From Lineus longissimus (lineage: Eukaryota > Nemertea > Pilidiophora > Heteronemertea > Lineidae): 64,000 bases of DNA. Each line of letters begins with the position of its first letter. The first letter of the stretch is position 1. The stretch covers positions 5,084,001 to 5,148,000 of the forward strand of contig NC_088321.1 in the NCBI RefSeq assembly GCF_910592395.1, written 5' to 3'. A model generated the notes under the pieces. The model ran no database searches. It was not told the DNA's origin and saw nothing but the letters and a program-made list of their open reading frames with translations. Shown in pieces: positions 46,354 through 60,300 of this stretch. The position numbers and the translations under genes were made by a program.

Positions 46354-48154
46354 TACTGTGTGACTCTAACTGAAAAGACGGTACATTCCTCTGACATTGG
46401 CGGATGGTATTTTGGAGAACTTTGTTTTCCACCTGGAGGATCTATCTTAACTGAGAATACTTGGCCTGCAAGGTCACATACAATTTACCAACTGTATGAC
46501 GAGTTTGGGTCTTGACCCTTTAGCTCCTGCGGGTCTACAAATTTTTTTCCAGCATCTCCCTGAAGATTTCCAGGTATTCCTATAGTGTATAGATTTTTGG
46601 CAAAAGAGATACAAAAAGTTGAAAATGAAGTATTACCAGTTATTTTGAAGCTAACAATCATACCTACAATATGATATCATTAATTTTTCATTTTAACCCC
46701 CTGGTATCGACAGGATTAACCCTCTCAGCAATTTAGTGAAAGTTCATAAAAAGGCCCTGTAGTAAACAACAGAATCATAAGAAGTCCCTACCTAATCAAA
46801 AAAATCCATAAAGAAACCCTAATGTACGATAATCCAACCTAATATCGATCGAAAGACACAACCCGGCAGTCTCCTGTACATGAATACATGAATGGGTTGA
46901 TATGAAGTTATGGTTTGCACATGTCACATTTGTTGGTCAAGTTAGACCATGAGAATTGCGAAATCAAAACACCTACAAAAATGTCCAGGGTGTGGTTTTA
47001 TTGCTGAATTGACATGTAGACGATGGATATCTTTTTACCGGTGAATACTAGTTGTATGTTGTTATTATCAATATGTCTGGCCTTCCCAGTTGGTCACAAG
47101 TTGTCATATTGACTTGTCCAGTTCGAAGTGTTCTGTTCAATAAAAACACTTGAATTCACTCGAGTCATATGTTGTGTTTTCCTTTGAATTTTATTACACA
47201 GTGGCGAGTATTGATACTTTCAATTATAGCCTACAGTGGAAACCAACACAGACCAGAGCTACAAGGAGAATGGCATGCCAAATCAAAGAAGAGAATCTTT
47301 CTGTGTTCGCTTGCTACCACACTGTGCATGTGACCAAAAACCGGAAATTACAACAGCTTTTTTAGGTGACAAGGTGCATTTTGGAGGACAATCGGGACAA
47401 GGTTGAGACTAGTCCACAGTCTGTCTGGCTTTGGAAGAAGTCTTCTACTTCCGATACATTGTACCAATTATTTGGGAAATTACACTAAATTTTGTCTCCA
47501 GTCAGCTTGTGGAAAATTTTACAGAGGAGGGTGTGTCTGTAGGAGAAAAGCCTAGATGTGCACAAGTGATGCGTCTACACAAGTGGATTTTAGTGGAAAC
47601 ACCCTCAACTGACACTTTCACATTGGCACCTGCTCATGTGAAATATTTTGACAGCAATGAGCAAAAAAGCTGTTAAAATGTAGTGAAGTCCGAGTTGCTT
47701 TGAATATGAAGAGCCCTAAACCAATCACAAACATTGACTGTAGACAGTGGCAGACAGTATTCAGCACTGTTTGATTTTGGTTCTTACATTGCACCAGGAG
47801 TCTAAACAGACCTTAAATGTACACACAGGTATCCTTTTCCTGACAAGGAAATTATTTCATATGTTCTGATGTTCTCCCGTGAACTGTTGAGCCAACTATT
47901 TCGAAGTTGTGCACTACAAGCTCTTTTCTCCACTGACAGTTGCCTCAAGTACAGCAATGCATACATAAAACTGTAATCAATGTTGACAGAGACCATGACA
48001 AAAATATCACGAAGAAATCATTGAAAAATAAATCTTGCTTTATTTACAGAAAACAACATTACATGTACATGTCACAAATGATTTTGAAAGGCGATTTTGT
48101 GCAGTAACATTGTCGCATAATTAAACAACTCATTATGTCTGCATGTATACTGGC
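46354..48154 (+). other. Mostly unassigned; possible coding remnant 47264-47676
   Basis: A frame from ATG 47270 (MACQIKEENLSVFACYH...) is broken by one in-frame TAG at about 47363 and then runs to 47491. An overlapping frame 47431-47676 reads ENFTEEGVSVGEKPRCAQVM and LHKWILVETPSTDTFTLAP. Both have coding-like composition but no family I can name. Nothing else seen. Confidence 0.3.
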
Positions 48155-48330
48155 TTATTTGGCACTTGAAGAAGTCCGATAATCTCTCAGCATGGCTTGT
48201 GAGTGTTCACTCGTGAGGTGGCGGAGTGGTTCCCATGTATCATCTTGTGGACCGTCGTAGCCAACCCACTTCACTCGATATTCGAGAACACCCTTATTTT
48301 TTCGGTGCTTGGAGATCTTCTTGACTATAC
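48155..48330 (-). CDS. Chromodomain, terminal exon
   Basis: After the acceptor catatttcag it reads GIVKKISKHRKNKGVLEYRV, KWVGYDGPQDDTWEPLRHL and AMLRDYRTSSSAK, then TAA. This is a complete chromodomain core: three strands, the YxVKWxGY and DDTWEP signatures, and the C-terminal helix. The first aromatic-cage position (Tyr in HP1 EYVVEK) is Gly/Ile here, as in many transposon-encoded chromodomains, so histone-methyl-lysine reading may be altered. Confidence 0.87.
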
Positions 48331-51300
48331 CTGAAATATGTTTGGAAAAAGTTGTTAAGAGATACCAGAACAAAAATTGCATTCATTGACATTTAATGAT
48401 GAGTTCTGCTGTATTTGCCAAATCCCCTAAGACCTTTCTTGCAGCAACCACAACAATATGTTTTTGCTACAATATTGAAGCTGCCTGTATATCACTATTT
48501 CATTGAAGGAATTCATAATTCTTTGTCATATATTGTACTGGTAAAATGACTTTTGATGCTTATTATTGCAAAAAAGGGATAATTTTTTAGGCCAAATATG
48601 TGATTTAAACCATTTCACAAACACTTCGTGCATACTGGATTAAGATTGGATGCATGGAATAATCTACCATTGGTTGGACTCTAGGAATAAGAATCCTAAA
48701 ATGTACCTTGAGTTCGAAGCTGTAAGTTTGGCTACATCTTCGCTTAATTGCTCATCCGCATCCTAGAAGAGTGAATAGAAATGGTTTGAATAAAATGTTT
48801 CAATGTTTGTAGTGAGGTTAGAAAGAAGAGCAACAAATTGCGATCAATATAATGTAACTATTTAATGAAGAGATTTAAAAACAATGATCAAATCAATGTT
48901 TTAAACATGAATAAGGATAATTTAGAAAATACTTCTGCACCTACCAGTTTCGCTGACTTCTTCTTTCTCATGCCAACCCTGGATTTTGTGTTCTTCATCC
49001 GAACTCCCAATTCCTCCTCCCAGCTGACTCCTAAAGATGAGAAAAATAATGATGAGCCCAATAATGGTTACTTCACATGGTAAAAGTGCTATTCAAAAGT
49101 TGCCTTTATCATGAAAATAACTGTCAGCCAGTACCAATCATGGTACCACTGTACCTAAACTAATAGATGTCTCTCACCAGTTAATATATATAATCATATT
49201 TATTCATGTAAATTAAATTACACTACAAATGTGCAAAAGTGCAAGTGCAACAAAAGTACAAAAAGTGATGACAAAGAAATGAAAGACCCTCCCAATCCCT
49301 ACATATAAGGCATAGACATTTAAACAGGGCTACCCAGTACAGAGTACCCCAAGAATTACATTCATATTATCGATATCTATCCTCAAAAGTGTGTCTATAC
49401 ATTAAAAAATATCTGATAACAGCAGCAGTTTGCTGCAGTCTATAAAACTCCTCCTTTAAAGGTACCTTGAAAGTTAGAGGAACGTGGTTCCTGGGTATAT
49501 CTAACTCACTAGCCAAGTGTGAGAGTGTATTTGATACATTGGAGCCACTGCCATTCAAAGAAAGCGTACTCGCAAGATTAACATAGAAATTGGAATTGTT
49601 TACAGCCTTACGATAACAGTTGTTTTGTAACAATGTTTTTATTGAAGAGGTATCTCATATTAGTGGCAAAAGGGCACAATGAGTCCGAGGGTGAAGTCTA
49701 CATAATTTTCGGCACCGCTTTTCTCCATGCTGTATATAATTCGCTTACTACTTTAGTATTTAAATCCCACAGGACTGTACCATAGAGTGACATGCAATAT
49801 GAGTAAAAAAGTTTGATTTTTGTTTCAAAATTGCAAAAATAAAACTTTGATATGCGGACATTTACCCGCCTATTGAAATCTGATACTGTTTTATGTATGT
49901 CTTGAATATTTACCCTCAGTCCAATTAAGTTTCCTAAATGGAGAGCAGTAGCTTCAGCAGTTACAGGAATACCCTGAAAAGTGATAACTATTGGTATAAG
50001 ATTTCCATCACCTGGTTCCAGACAGAAATATAACAACTGACAAGTTTAGAAGGGGCAGTGTTGTAGTTTTCTGCGGCATCTCGCTTGATGAAAACAAATA
50101 AAGGAAACAATGTTAATATTTTTCCACACAGCACATTGTACTTACTTGGGTTCACCGACTTCTTGAACGCACTGCCCTTGTTATCCTGAAAGACATTGTA
50201 AAATGATCGGTATATCAGTATGTAAACAAAAGTATCTTCGAAGTATGCTGCATTTTGTGAATTGCCCAAAGTACAATTTCAATGGTTCACCAAGACTCTG
50301 ATTGCATTGAACAGATTATGAAGATGAATTGTGTCTTTTTCTAGATGAAGGTTATTAAAAAACAGTGCAAGAAAAACAGAACAGGCCATAGTTAATTCTT
50401 CTACTTCCAGATTATGCGAAAACACAAAAGTGCACATGTACATGTATGAATGAATGAGGAAATGACACACAGGGTAGGTCATATTGTCACAGGTAATCAG
50501 ACAAAAAATGAAAATATGTTACAGTATGAGACCAATGGATCTTTTTTCAAAATTGCTCTTGGTGATAATATGTTGTAAAGGTACAGATAATATACTTACT
50601 CGAATGGAAGATTTCTTTGAAAATACTGCTGGTCGTGGCATAGGCAAGGGTAAAACTGGAGCAACTCCAAGCCCACCTCCCGCAAGGTAATTGAGCATGA
50701 CTGGATAAAAATAGTTAAGAAAGAATTAATTGCACCGCAACGATTGAGGAATACATCCAACAATAATTGTAAGCAATGCTCTGACGTTACTGGGACGGCG
50801 GAGTGGTGACCATTGCACTACAAAACCTAACGTTTTCAAATAACACCTTGATATAAATGCTTACCTGTAGCACTGCCACTGGGTTGAACTTCACTGGTGT
50901 TGGTCAATGGTAGAGATCCTTCTTCATCTAAGCTGAGGGTGTCTTCATCATCCATCACCAATACCTGTGGCATACTGCAAATGTAACACAGTGTCATTGT
51001 TTTACATAAATGCACGAACCAAGTAATTCAACCCTTAATGACGAAGAGGCTAATAAGCAAAGATGTCAATGTCGCATGATACCAGCTTAAAATCATTGAG
51101 TTTTTTAGGCAAATATTGGTGCCCATTTTCTCAGTTTTTGTAGTAAATACATGTTTACTGGCCTCGAATTTAACAAAGGGCACCGCAATAAGGTGGACAT
51201 TGCCCATTTAATGACATTTGTGTTATTTATCACAAAGACCAAAGTATCTGTCACCATTGAAGATCAGGTCAATTTGATAATGCTTCTACTTCTAGCAAAT

Positions 51301-54300
51301 GTAGATAACAGGGACCCTCACCTAGAGGTGTCGGATGACATTTCTTCAGCAGCATAATGTGGTTGTTCAGGTAGGGTGCTTGATGCACTGTAAAAATCAA
51401 AAATTAAAAACTGAATAGCAAAACCAACAGATCAAGAGTGCGTGTAGAAGCACAAAAGGAGGTACATCGGTTGCTTAGTTTTTAGCTCAGCTGACAAAGT
51501 CAGCGGGGCTAGTCAAATAGCTATTCGATTGGTGTCCGTCCTTCCATCCTTCCATCTAGCCATCTGTAGACAAAGTTGGGCATTTTGTAATAATACAACC
51601 GAGGCACTTCAAATCTAGTCTTGCTTATAAAAACCGCAGAAAATGTTGGTTACGGAAAAAAATTTGCGCAATTCGACTCAAATTCAGCTCCCCAGGGGGC
51701 AAAATGCGTAAATGAAAAAACAATGATTTGACGCTTTATTCCAGCAGATAAAAGCTTGAAATAAAGTTGAAAAAGTCTTCATGATACAGAAGTTTTGACA
51801 TAAAATAGATTAGAGTCAATTTATATCACCAGTTGGCGGTAGTGAGCAAAACTGCTGTTTGACCCAGTGTAACATCTGTGGTTGTAGAGTGTTTCCAAAC
51901 AATAGGCAGCTAGAGAGCACACGACTTTTCAATAGGGGGGATACACAGAAAAACTTGTCAATCTATTTTTGAGCGTTCCCAAACAATGAGGGGAAACACT
52001 CGAAAACAGAAACACTCAAAAACATTACACCGGGATGATTCCGCTTTAAATTTCCCGCCGCGAACTGACATGAAAACCTCGAACCAGGGAATACCCGACT
52101 GCTGGTATTGCCAGTGCATTCACTGTATGAACGGCTCGTCTGGGGTAAATTGACGAGGCGGCTCGACCCTCCACTGCGCGGTCGTGGTTACCTGGAGTAC
52201 TATCATCAAGAAAATGGCGGTGACCTTTTTATTTCTACCGGAGCGATGATTTTGTAAGTGACAAATTTTCTTATTTAAGCCTTTACGGAAATGTATTTTG
52301 GTACGAAACTTCACACGTTTATAGAAAAGATCAACGAGAATGTGTTTAAATGCCCTCATAACGATGAGTTCAACGGAATTTGGTCAAAACAACCTTCGAA
52401 TGGAGTCAACTTTCTTTGCGAAATTGAAGCGACTACCTCATTATTTATCGTAATTTATGCAGATCTGAGTCCAGCTGATGGGTGATGTTCTGATTTGTGT
52501 TCAAACTATTGGAAACTTCGGAAATTAGTTCTATTAGTTCTACTATTCTGCAGGAGTACATTATAGCCATTGATGTTGACAGCTGAAAGCACGAAAGCTT
52601 TGTTTATTTATCAAACTGTATCGAGTGTTATCGAATCGAATGGATGTGTCGATCGTCGGGGCGGATTGATATGTGGTTGTGCGTCCAAGGCGATTAGGTC
52701 ATTCAGTTAGTTTGAGAAAGATCATGATCATGAAGATGCGTGTTGTGTTATCATAACCGGAAAATAATTTGAAGTTATTAATGGTGTTGTCATTGCCATT
52801 TTTTGCATGGAATGATAGTTCGAGAGCTCTCATCGACGTATTCAGCATTGACGGAAAGTAGGTCCAGATTTGGCAACACGCCAGCTGTCTCACATGTTCC
52901 TCCTGGAGTCACCAGGTGCTACAGCCAACACTGTACAATCACTTTGACGTCTTGTAATAATCTTTGCCAAATCAGTGATTCTTATATAATTTACTCCATG
53001 ATTGCAATCAACCTTTGTTAAATTCCAATCACCTACAGGTCAGGTCAATCTTTTACCAATAAAGTAATTTTCTTAAGCGCCTCTTTATCTTACTTCTTCA
53101 CATACAGGGCATCCCAAACACTTTGCTAAATCCACTACCCCCCCCCCCCCCCTCCCCCCCATTTCAAGTTGGTATTGCACCAGTCCCAAGCTCAACGGTA
53201 CAATGATCATGTAAGTGTCCAAATACCTTTTCAGGACATACTAGTATGAGGACATCAATTTTGATACCAGAAGCAAAACCAAACCTGTCCGTGTGTCACT
53301 GTGACATAGATCCTGGCGGTAGTTGATAAAGCTTGGAATCAGTGAAACCTTGGAACCAGTGATAAACCTTGGAATCAGTCCTAAAAATGCATAAAAACAT
53401 GAAATAATGCCATTCGAACCTAACGTGGTTACGAATCAACATTTGGAGCTTATTCTTACATGATCAGATCGGAATTTTATGGTAATTTAGAAATCTGTCG
53501 CATATCCGATTCAATAGTCTGTATTTTAGAACAACCCAGTTGTACCTCGCCTCCAGTGTACAGTACTGATCTCCCAAATATGGGAAGACACGCCCACCAC
53601 ACACCCATAATATGAACCAATAGCGCTCCGCTTATAAATACGCCACCACCACGCGGGGCCTATTTGAACTACGGATCGGTCTGTTCATACAGGGTGATAC
53701 AGAGAAAATTGGGGGCCTGTCATGCATTATGCATGGATAAAGTTGACGACTATGTCTAGGCCTAATTGTCTATGATTGACTGATATTTTATAACAAACGA
53801 TGAATAAAAGAAGCCTAGTCATGTATGGTGCTGCTCCCCAATTTCGAGTCATCCCCAATTTCGCGAAAACCCGTTTTTTCCCGTTTTCTCGCGCGTCACT
53901 TCGTTTCCTGAGAAGAAATTTTCTGATTTTTGATTTTCATTTCGTTCCGCAAAGAAAGCGCCCAAAATGCGTCCTAAACAGGCAAGCAATTCTCTAATTA
54001 CGTTCAAAACACTGGGTCAATACCTAGGATCATGCACACGACACAGAAACACAACAATCAGTCGCGCATGCGCAATACCCCGCGAAAATGGGGGAGCCGC
54101 TTCGGATTTGTTTTGGTCTGCATCGATCTTTCAGTGAGCGATTTCAAGATTAATTCACGCTTAAAACATCCACGCAGCACCCCAGATATTTCGTTATTGA
54201 TCTCAAATTTCGTAATAAATAAGCTTTTGCGTGTATGGAATCGCTGGAAGCTAGTAAATCTACACTTAGTGATAAGACCCGCGAAAACTGGCTCCTACAT

Positions 54301-57300
54301 GATATGTTTATTACCGAAGTTTGCGGATGAAAATTTCCTTCGCCGTGAGCGATTTCTTACATCTTCCAGTACACATCGAGGGATGCAGAGATCTTTGTGA
54401 CGTCACCAGTTCTAAGCGGTTTTTTTATTCACGTGTGTGTTTGTCCTATGATCTCGTGCATCTAGTACCGAGCATAATACTTTATCGTCTATGGAATACA
54501 AAACAATCATAAAAACTAATTTTTGCTTCCATTGAAGAGAAATAAAATATTTTAACGACCACAGCGCATTGCCAACTGATGACGTCATCCTCCACATTAA
54601 AAATGTTTGCTTCTGAACTAACTGGCAAATTGCTATCAATAAAGTCAGCTGGGACGAGACTGTCAGTTGGGAGGGTATAAATCGTGGAAGGAACGCACCC
54701 GATTTCCCGCGCTATTTGCACAGTGATTCCATGGTTTACATTGAATATTCCAAGGTTTATCAGTGTTTCCAAGGTTTCACTAATTCCATACTTTATCAAC
54801 TACCGATCCTGGCTCTATTGGAAATGTCGCACTCGCACTGCATTACTTCATGTGATGTCACTTACATCTTTCACAGTTGACAAATTGAAGCATCCATGGT
54901 TATTGTAACTATATAGTCCTTGCCAAATCTATCTAAAAGTATCAGTAAAACTGCCGGCGGGCAGAAAATTCATGCTGCATACCGTCTGCAGACTGGGGGT
55001 TTTCTCATGAGTCAATAGAATCTAAGGTTTGGAATTAGGGGACCATATCAGTAGTTGCTTTGCGCCAACTTTTTTTAAAGTTTGTTTTCTTATATTTGAA
55101 TTACCTGTGAATCATCTTGCAGGAAGATTTTTTTTGGGTGTGCATGACAGATGACGTACTTAATACAGAACATGTATATTGTATCGGCCTGTTGTGCCTG
55201 TATGGGCGGTTATTACCGCAAATAAAGACAAACCAAAGCAAAGACACTTGTGTAGCATATCAAGGACACGTAGATTGATACTCCTATGTGTGCCACATCA
55301 AAGACATCTGGACCATACACCACATCAAAGATAACGATGCGAAGTCAACAGGCGGCGCCACTGTAGATTGCTGGCGGCCGTATGTTGTTATTTGCCACCT
55401 CTCTCCTATGGCAAGCCGTTTGCTTCAAAAAGTCGAAATGATTTTTTTTCTAGTCGAAATGATTTTTTTCTAGTCAAGATATTTTTTTTAAGTCAAGAAA
55501 AAAAATTTGAAATTAAATTTTTTTTCAAGTCGAGATATTTATTTTTCTTCTCATTTAACTTATTGAAGTTGAATCAATTAATAAAAATTTCACTGCGAGA
55601 AAAAAAATGATTATAAAAATAAACATAGTCGCTTATATCAACAAAAACCTATAGTTGTCGAAATCGTTTTTACTTTTCCCAAGACGGTGGCGCCGCCTGT
55701 TGACTTCGCATCGTTATCTTTGATGTGGTGCATGGTCCAGATGTCTTTGATGTGGCACACATTGGAGTATCAATCTACGTGTCCTTGATATGCTACACAA
55801 GTGTCTTTGCTTTGGTTTGTCTTTTTTTGCGGTAATAACCGCCCATATGCCTCCTGCGCCTGGTTGATTGGCCGGCACGGTTGTGTTCGTTTCAAAGGCA
55901 GCATTTCATGATAAAAAGTGCTGAATGACATGAGTAAATATAATTAAAGATAACAGAATGAAGAAACCAAGTGGGAACAGAAAACCATTGTATATCAAAC
56001 ACCCACCTTGACAGTTCTCCTCTGTCTCTTGATAGGCCTTTTTACACGGTGCTGGTTCAAGACAACCCTCCTGAACCGTCACGAGGCGTGTTCGGTTCAG
56101 GACGGTTCATTTCGCTTTTACACGGGGACGGTTCGACGATCTGGCCTCGATCCGGCTCCAGGCCGGTTCGTCACTAACATCGTCAATTGGTGGCGCTGAT
56201 CAATCCTGCTGGCGGTGGAGCTACGAAAATATCACAACAACAAATAATGCAAAATGGTTTACGATGGCGCCGGTGAGATGCAGAGTTTTTGCTTTGGTAC
56301 ACAGCATTTGTATGGAAAGAAAGCTCTTGCGCTCGATAAATTGAAGATTTCACAGCAGTTTCTTTCCGCGGAAAATTTCATGCCAGGAACACGGTAGCTA
56401 TTCCCGCGAATGACGTCACGCGAGTACCGTGCGCAAACCGGCTCGGAGCCGGTTCGCTTTTACACGCATAAATAAACCCTCCTCCACCGGCCTACACCGG
56501 CCTGCACCGACCCGAGACCGGCGATCAGAACCCGCCTCGGACCAGGAGGGTTCTGGACGGTAGGTTCGCTTTTACACGAGGGAAAATAAACCGGCTGGTA
56601 CCTGAACTAGTCTCGATCCGGCTTGAACCCGCACCGTGTAAAAACGCCTATTGTTAAGTGAAAATACCGGCCTCTTTGACATTCTAAACAGGTGTTGTTA
56701 GGCCAAATAAAAAATGTTTTCAGGCAAATGTTTATTACTACAGTCCTGGTCACAAGATACATCCTAGCTGATTAGCATCATGTAGGCCCTACGTGCTAAA
56801 TCCGTGCGAGTCACACATACATGTAGCGTGCCAGTGGATGCACTTGGTTCACAGTTAAAGGAATTTAGGCCTACACCCCAACTCGTGGTTTATCGCAAAG
56901 CCTGTTTGCACAACGGCCTAGATAATCTTTGTTCTACCGTTTGGCATATACCTGAAATGGCCTCTTATTTTTTGGTGTGAAAATCACATGGCAACTGTTG
57001 AGATGGTCCCCTAATTCCAGATTTTAATTTTAATACAGAAGTTGGCTGAAAGCAACTGCTGATATGGTCCCCTAATTCCAGACCTTAGATTCTATTGACT
57101 CATGAGAAAAACCCCAGTCTGCAGACGGTATGCAGCAGGCATTTTCTGCCCGCCGGTAAAACTGCTAAACTATGAATTGTATCTGCTTACTCAGCTGAGC
57201 GCCAGGCCCTTGGGCCTCTTGTTGGTAATTAAAACGCAAGGATCCAGCATGGTCTCGCATACAACCACGCCTGGAGAAAGTTCCTCAAAACTGACATGAC

Positions 57301-60300
57301 TTTGGAAAATTGAACTTACATGTTTAATACAATTTTTAAATTCGGAATCACTGCCAGGAGTTCTGCCATCTTTGCCTTCCCCATGCTCCCCATAGAGCGT
57401 GGTATTTGCAGTCCATCGGGTAAGCCATGAACAGTGACCATCCATTTGTGATGATCGCTGTTTTAAAGGGAAACGAGCCCTACCAGTGGAAGCGCCTGAA
57501 AAAATATTATTCACAATGTGATCTTATTTCTGTTCCTGAAAAGTTGTTTTCAGTGTAGTTTCTCCTTGAAATCGATCACTTCAGGTACGATTACTGTGCA
57601 CACCCAGCTAAATTAGTGTCTAGTTTCGTCTCTGATGACATTTATTTCGTAAAAATCGCTGTTTTTTTCTAAAAAGGTGTTTTTGTGGTCATTTTGGCTG
57701 TTTATTTCGAGGGTACGGTAGGAGGTCATCGTTCACTCGATAACTCTTTTTAAAATGAAATAAAAGCGTTTTAAGATACATGATATGAATTGATATTAAT
57801 ATTCGTTAAGTGGGATTGTCGGTGGACGTTCATTGTTGAACAGTTGTGCTGGAATTACGAAAATATATCGATATCGTTGAGAGTTCATTCATTAGGGGCC
57901 TGTTCTCAATTTTCCTTACAACGCCTCTAGCACTGGGCAATTGCCACCATCTTGAAAAGCAGTGCCGCGGATGGCTATCGCATCGCCACTACGCCTGAGA
58001 ACACGATGGCTGCCCTGCGCTGCATTGATAGTTCGTAATAAATTCACATAAAAACACACCAGAAGATCTCCGATTTTATTTACAAAGATAATATTTTGTT
58101 ATTTATTGATAAAACAAGCCATTTTACCACAGCAGGTGACACATTAGGCCTGAATAAGACTTTAGAATTTGAAGTGGTGGTGACGATGCCGATATCCAAG
58201 ATGGCGGAATTATACCAGTGGTCAAATCTCATCTATTTTGGGTAATTGCATCATTATTTCTTTTTGTGATTGGTGATTTGTAAAATTGAGAATGATTGAA
58301 AAATCAGTATTTTTTCACCCAAAGGCATGAGTGAACATTTGATAAGTTTATTGTGATTTAATTGGTAATTTGGTCGACATTTTGACAATTATATTTAGCA
58401 ATATTTCGATAAATGCGGACCTGCTTCTTCCTCTTTTCGTAGTGACGGTGTTTCGATAACTCAGGTCAGTTTCACGGCAAAAATAAGTGGTAGTTTTGAA
58501 ATTCGAATGTGCATTTATTGATGTAACGATAAAGTACATTTCCGAGAATAATTAGTGAAAGTTTCAGTAGGTGTCGATTTTTGTAAAGTAGTGTATAGGC
58601 GATGGATTGGCTCAGCCATGTGCTCAACGTGTGGCATATTTCACATTGATACTACCAGTATCAATTACAAAAAAATAGATTGTGAGTAACAATAGGCCTA
58701 CAATACAATCAATCAATGCTACATGTCATGAGGGTGGGAACGGGGAAGGGGGGGGGGTAACTGTCTCGACGTCCCGTTAGGAAAAAAGGCTTATCCCGTT
58801 TCCCAATATGCAATTTTAGCTGAATCGTGACGCAAAACACGGCTTGTCTCGAATCCCGCTAAAATAAGGGTGTCTATCCCGAATCCCGACAGTTATTTTC
58901 GGCCCATCCCAGTGTCCCGAAAATACCCGTTCTCCCCCTCATAAATAGTAGACCATATTGTCACATTGATGTTTTCTTTCATTAATACAGTTAGACTTCG
59001 AGATCTACATTTTCAACAAAGGCCTGGTGTAAATTACGTACTTAATGAAGGTAATATTAATTTCTTCAAATTTGAAGCATGACGTTAATGGGGTACCAGC
59101 ACAACTTCATTGACTGCTACGTGGCGCTGGTGGTAACTAAGGTATTGCATCGCTCATATCACTTGAAAAAAACATTTACCCTAGTTACGACCAAAGCTGC
59201 TTAGCAGAGGGCGATACCTCATCAGGAGCGCCACAATCATATCATTGGTGTGAAAGCATTTGTATGAAGTTTTTCAGTTCTCAATGTGTTCAAAACCTTA
59301 ATTGTGAAATTGTGCACTTCGAATTCAAATTTACGTCACTACGTTAGTTTGACATCCATTGATGTCACGGTAATTTCACTGTTATGCTGTGCTGCTTTCA
59401 GGTTTAATGACACGAATGAGTACAAGTACATTACATTTTTCGACGAAGGCCTTCTGTAATTTCATACGCTTCTTACGGTTAGTATTGATTCATAATTTCT
59501 AGTAAAAAAGTTAATTTTGAAAGTGAAAAATATGTTACAATACAATAGACCTGCAAATACCATATACGCAAGTTTTGAACAAATATCACACATATTCCCC
59601 AGTTGACTTGTGATGATATTGATAATGGTGGTGGTGGTGTTATCATGTACATGGCTTCTAACGTAGTAAATGTTTTCTTTTCAGCAACATTCAATAGATT
59701 TATTTACTGTATTATCATTTCGACCAAGGCGAATTCGACACTTCAATTACACAAGGTTAGTAACTTTTGTTCACAAAATCCAAATGGAGGCAAATACAGA
59801 ACAATCAAACTTAGTCATTCCAGTCAGTTACTGAAGCACAGTGAAAACTGTCGGGAGCAGTGCAACTGATGGCATGTCAAACTTCCAGTGACTGTCCCTG
59901 TCCATATATTTCAAGACAGTACAAATCTTGTAATCATTTTGTTTATGCAATGTACGTTATTATGTATCATTTCAGCACAATCAAACTTAGTCATTCCAGT
60001 CAGTTACTGAAGCACAGCGAAAACTGTCTGAATTAGTGCTGCTGATGGCATGTAATTACTCTACTACCACTACCAGTGACAGTCAATGTCCATATATTTT
60101 CAAGTGTGCGAAATTAGTACTCGTCTACTTCTTAGTGTTATTTGAATGCAATGTATGTTATAAAAATATTTTTTCAACACTATATCAACATTCTCATTCC
60201 TGTCAGTTTCTGAAAATCAGCTAAAGCAATCGCTACCAATGCAGCTAAAAACAGCAATTCTTTTTGTTCCCAATGCCCATCCATGACAATATATTTCACG

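Larger units (their letters stand above)
54953..57156. mobile_element. Outer inverted repeat pair with nested elements
   Basis: Left arm 54953-55072 (ccggcgggcagaaaat, cataccgtctgcagactggg, ggaccatatcag) is matched in reverse complement by 57039-57156. About 1.97 kb lies between, including two further inverted-repeat elements (55201-55847 and 56032-56651). Reads as one DNA element into which two others inserted. No transposase seen. Confidence 0.8.
51481..57224 (+). mobile_element. CAGCTGA-hairpin element, copy B
   Basis: Same ends as copy A (37693-41090). Enlarged by nested insertions: a repeat fragment at 51868-52028 related to 3180-3330, a GC-rich piece at about 52063-52190, and the inverted-repeat nest 54953-57156. 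It lies in the intron of the minus-strand chromodomain gene between exons 57320 and 51387, so the missing exon may have been lost with this insertion. Confidence 0.72.
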
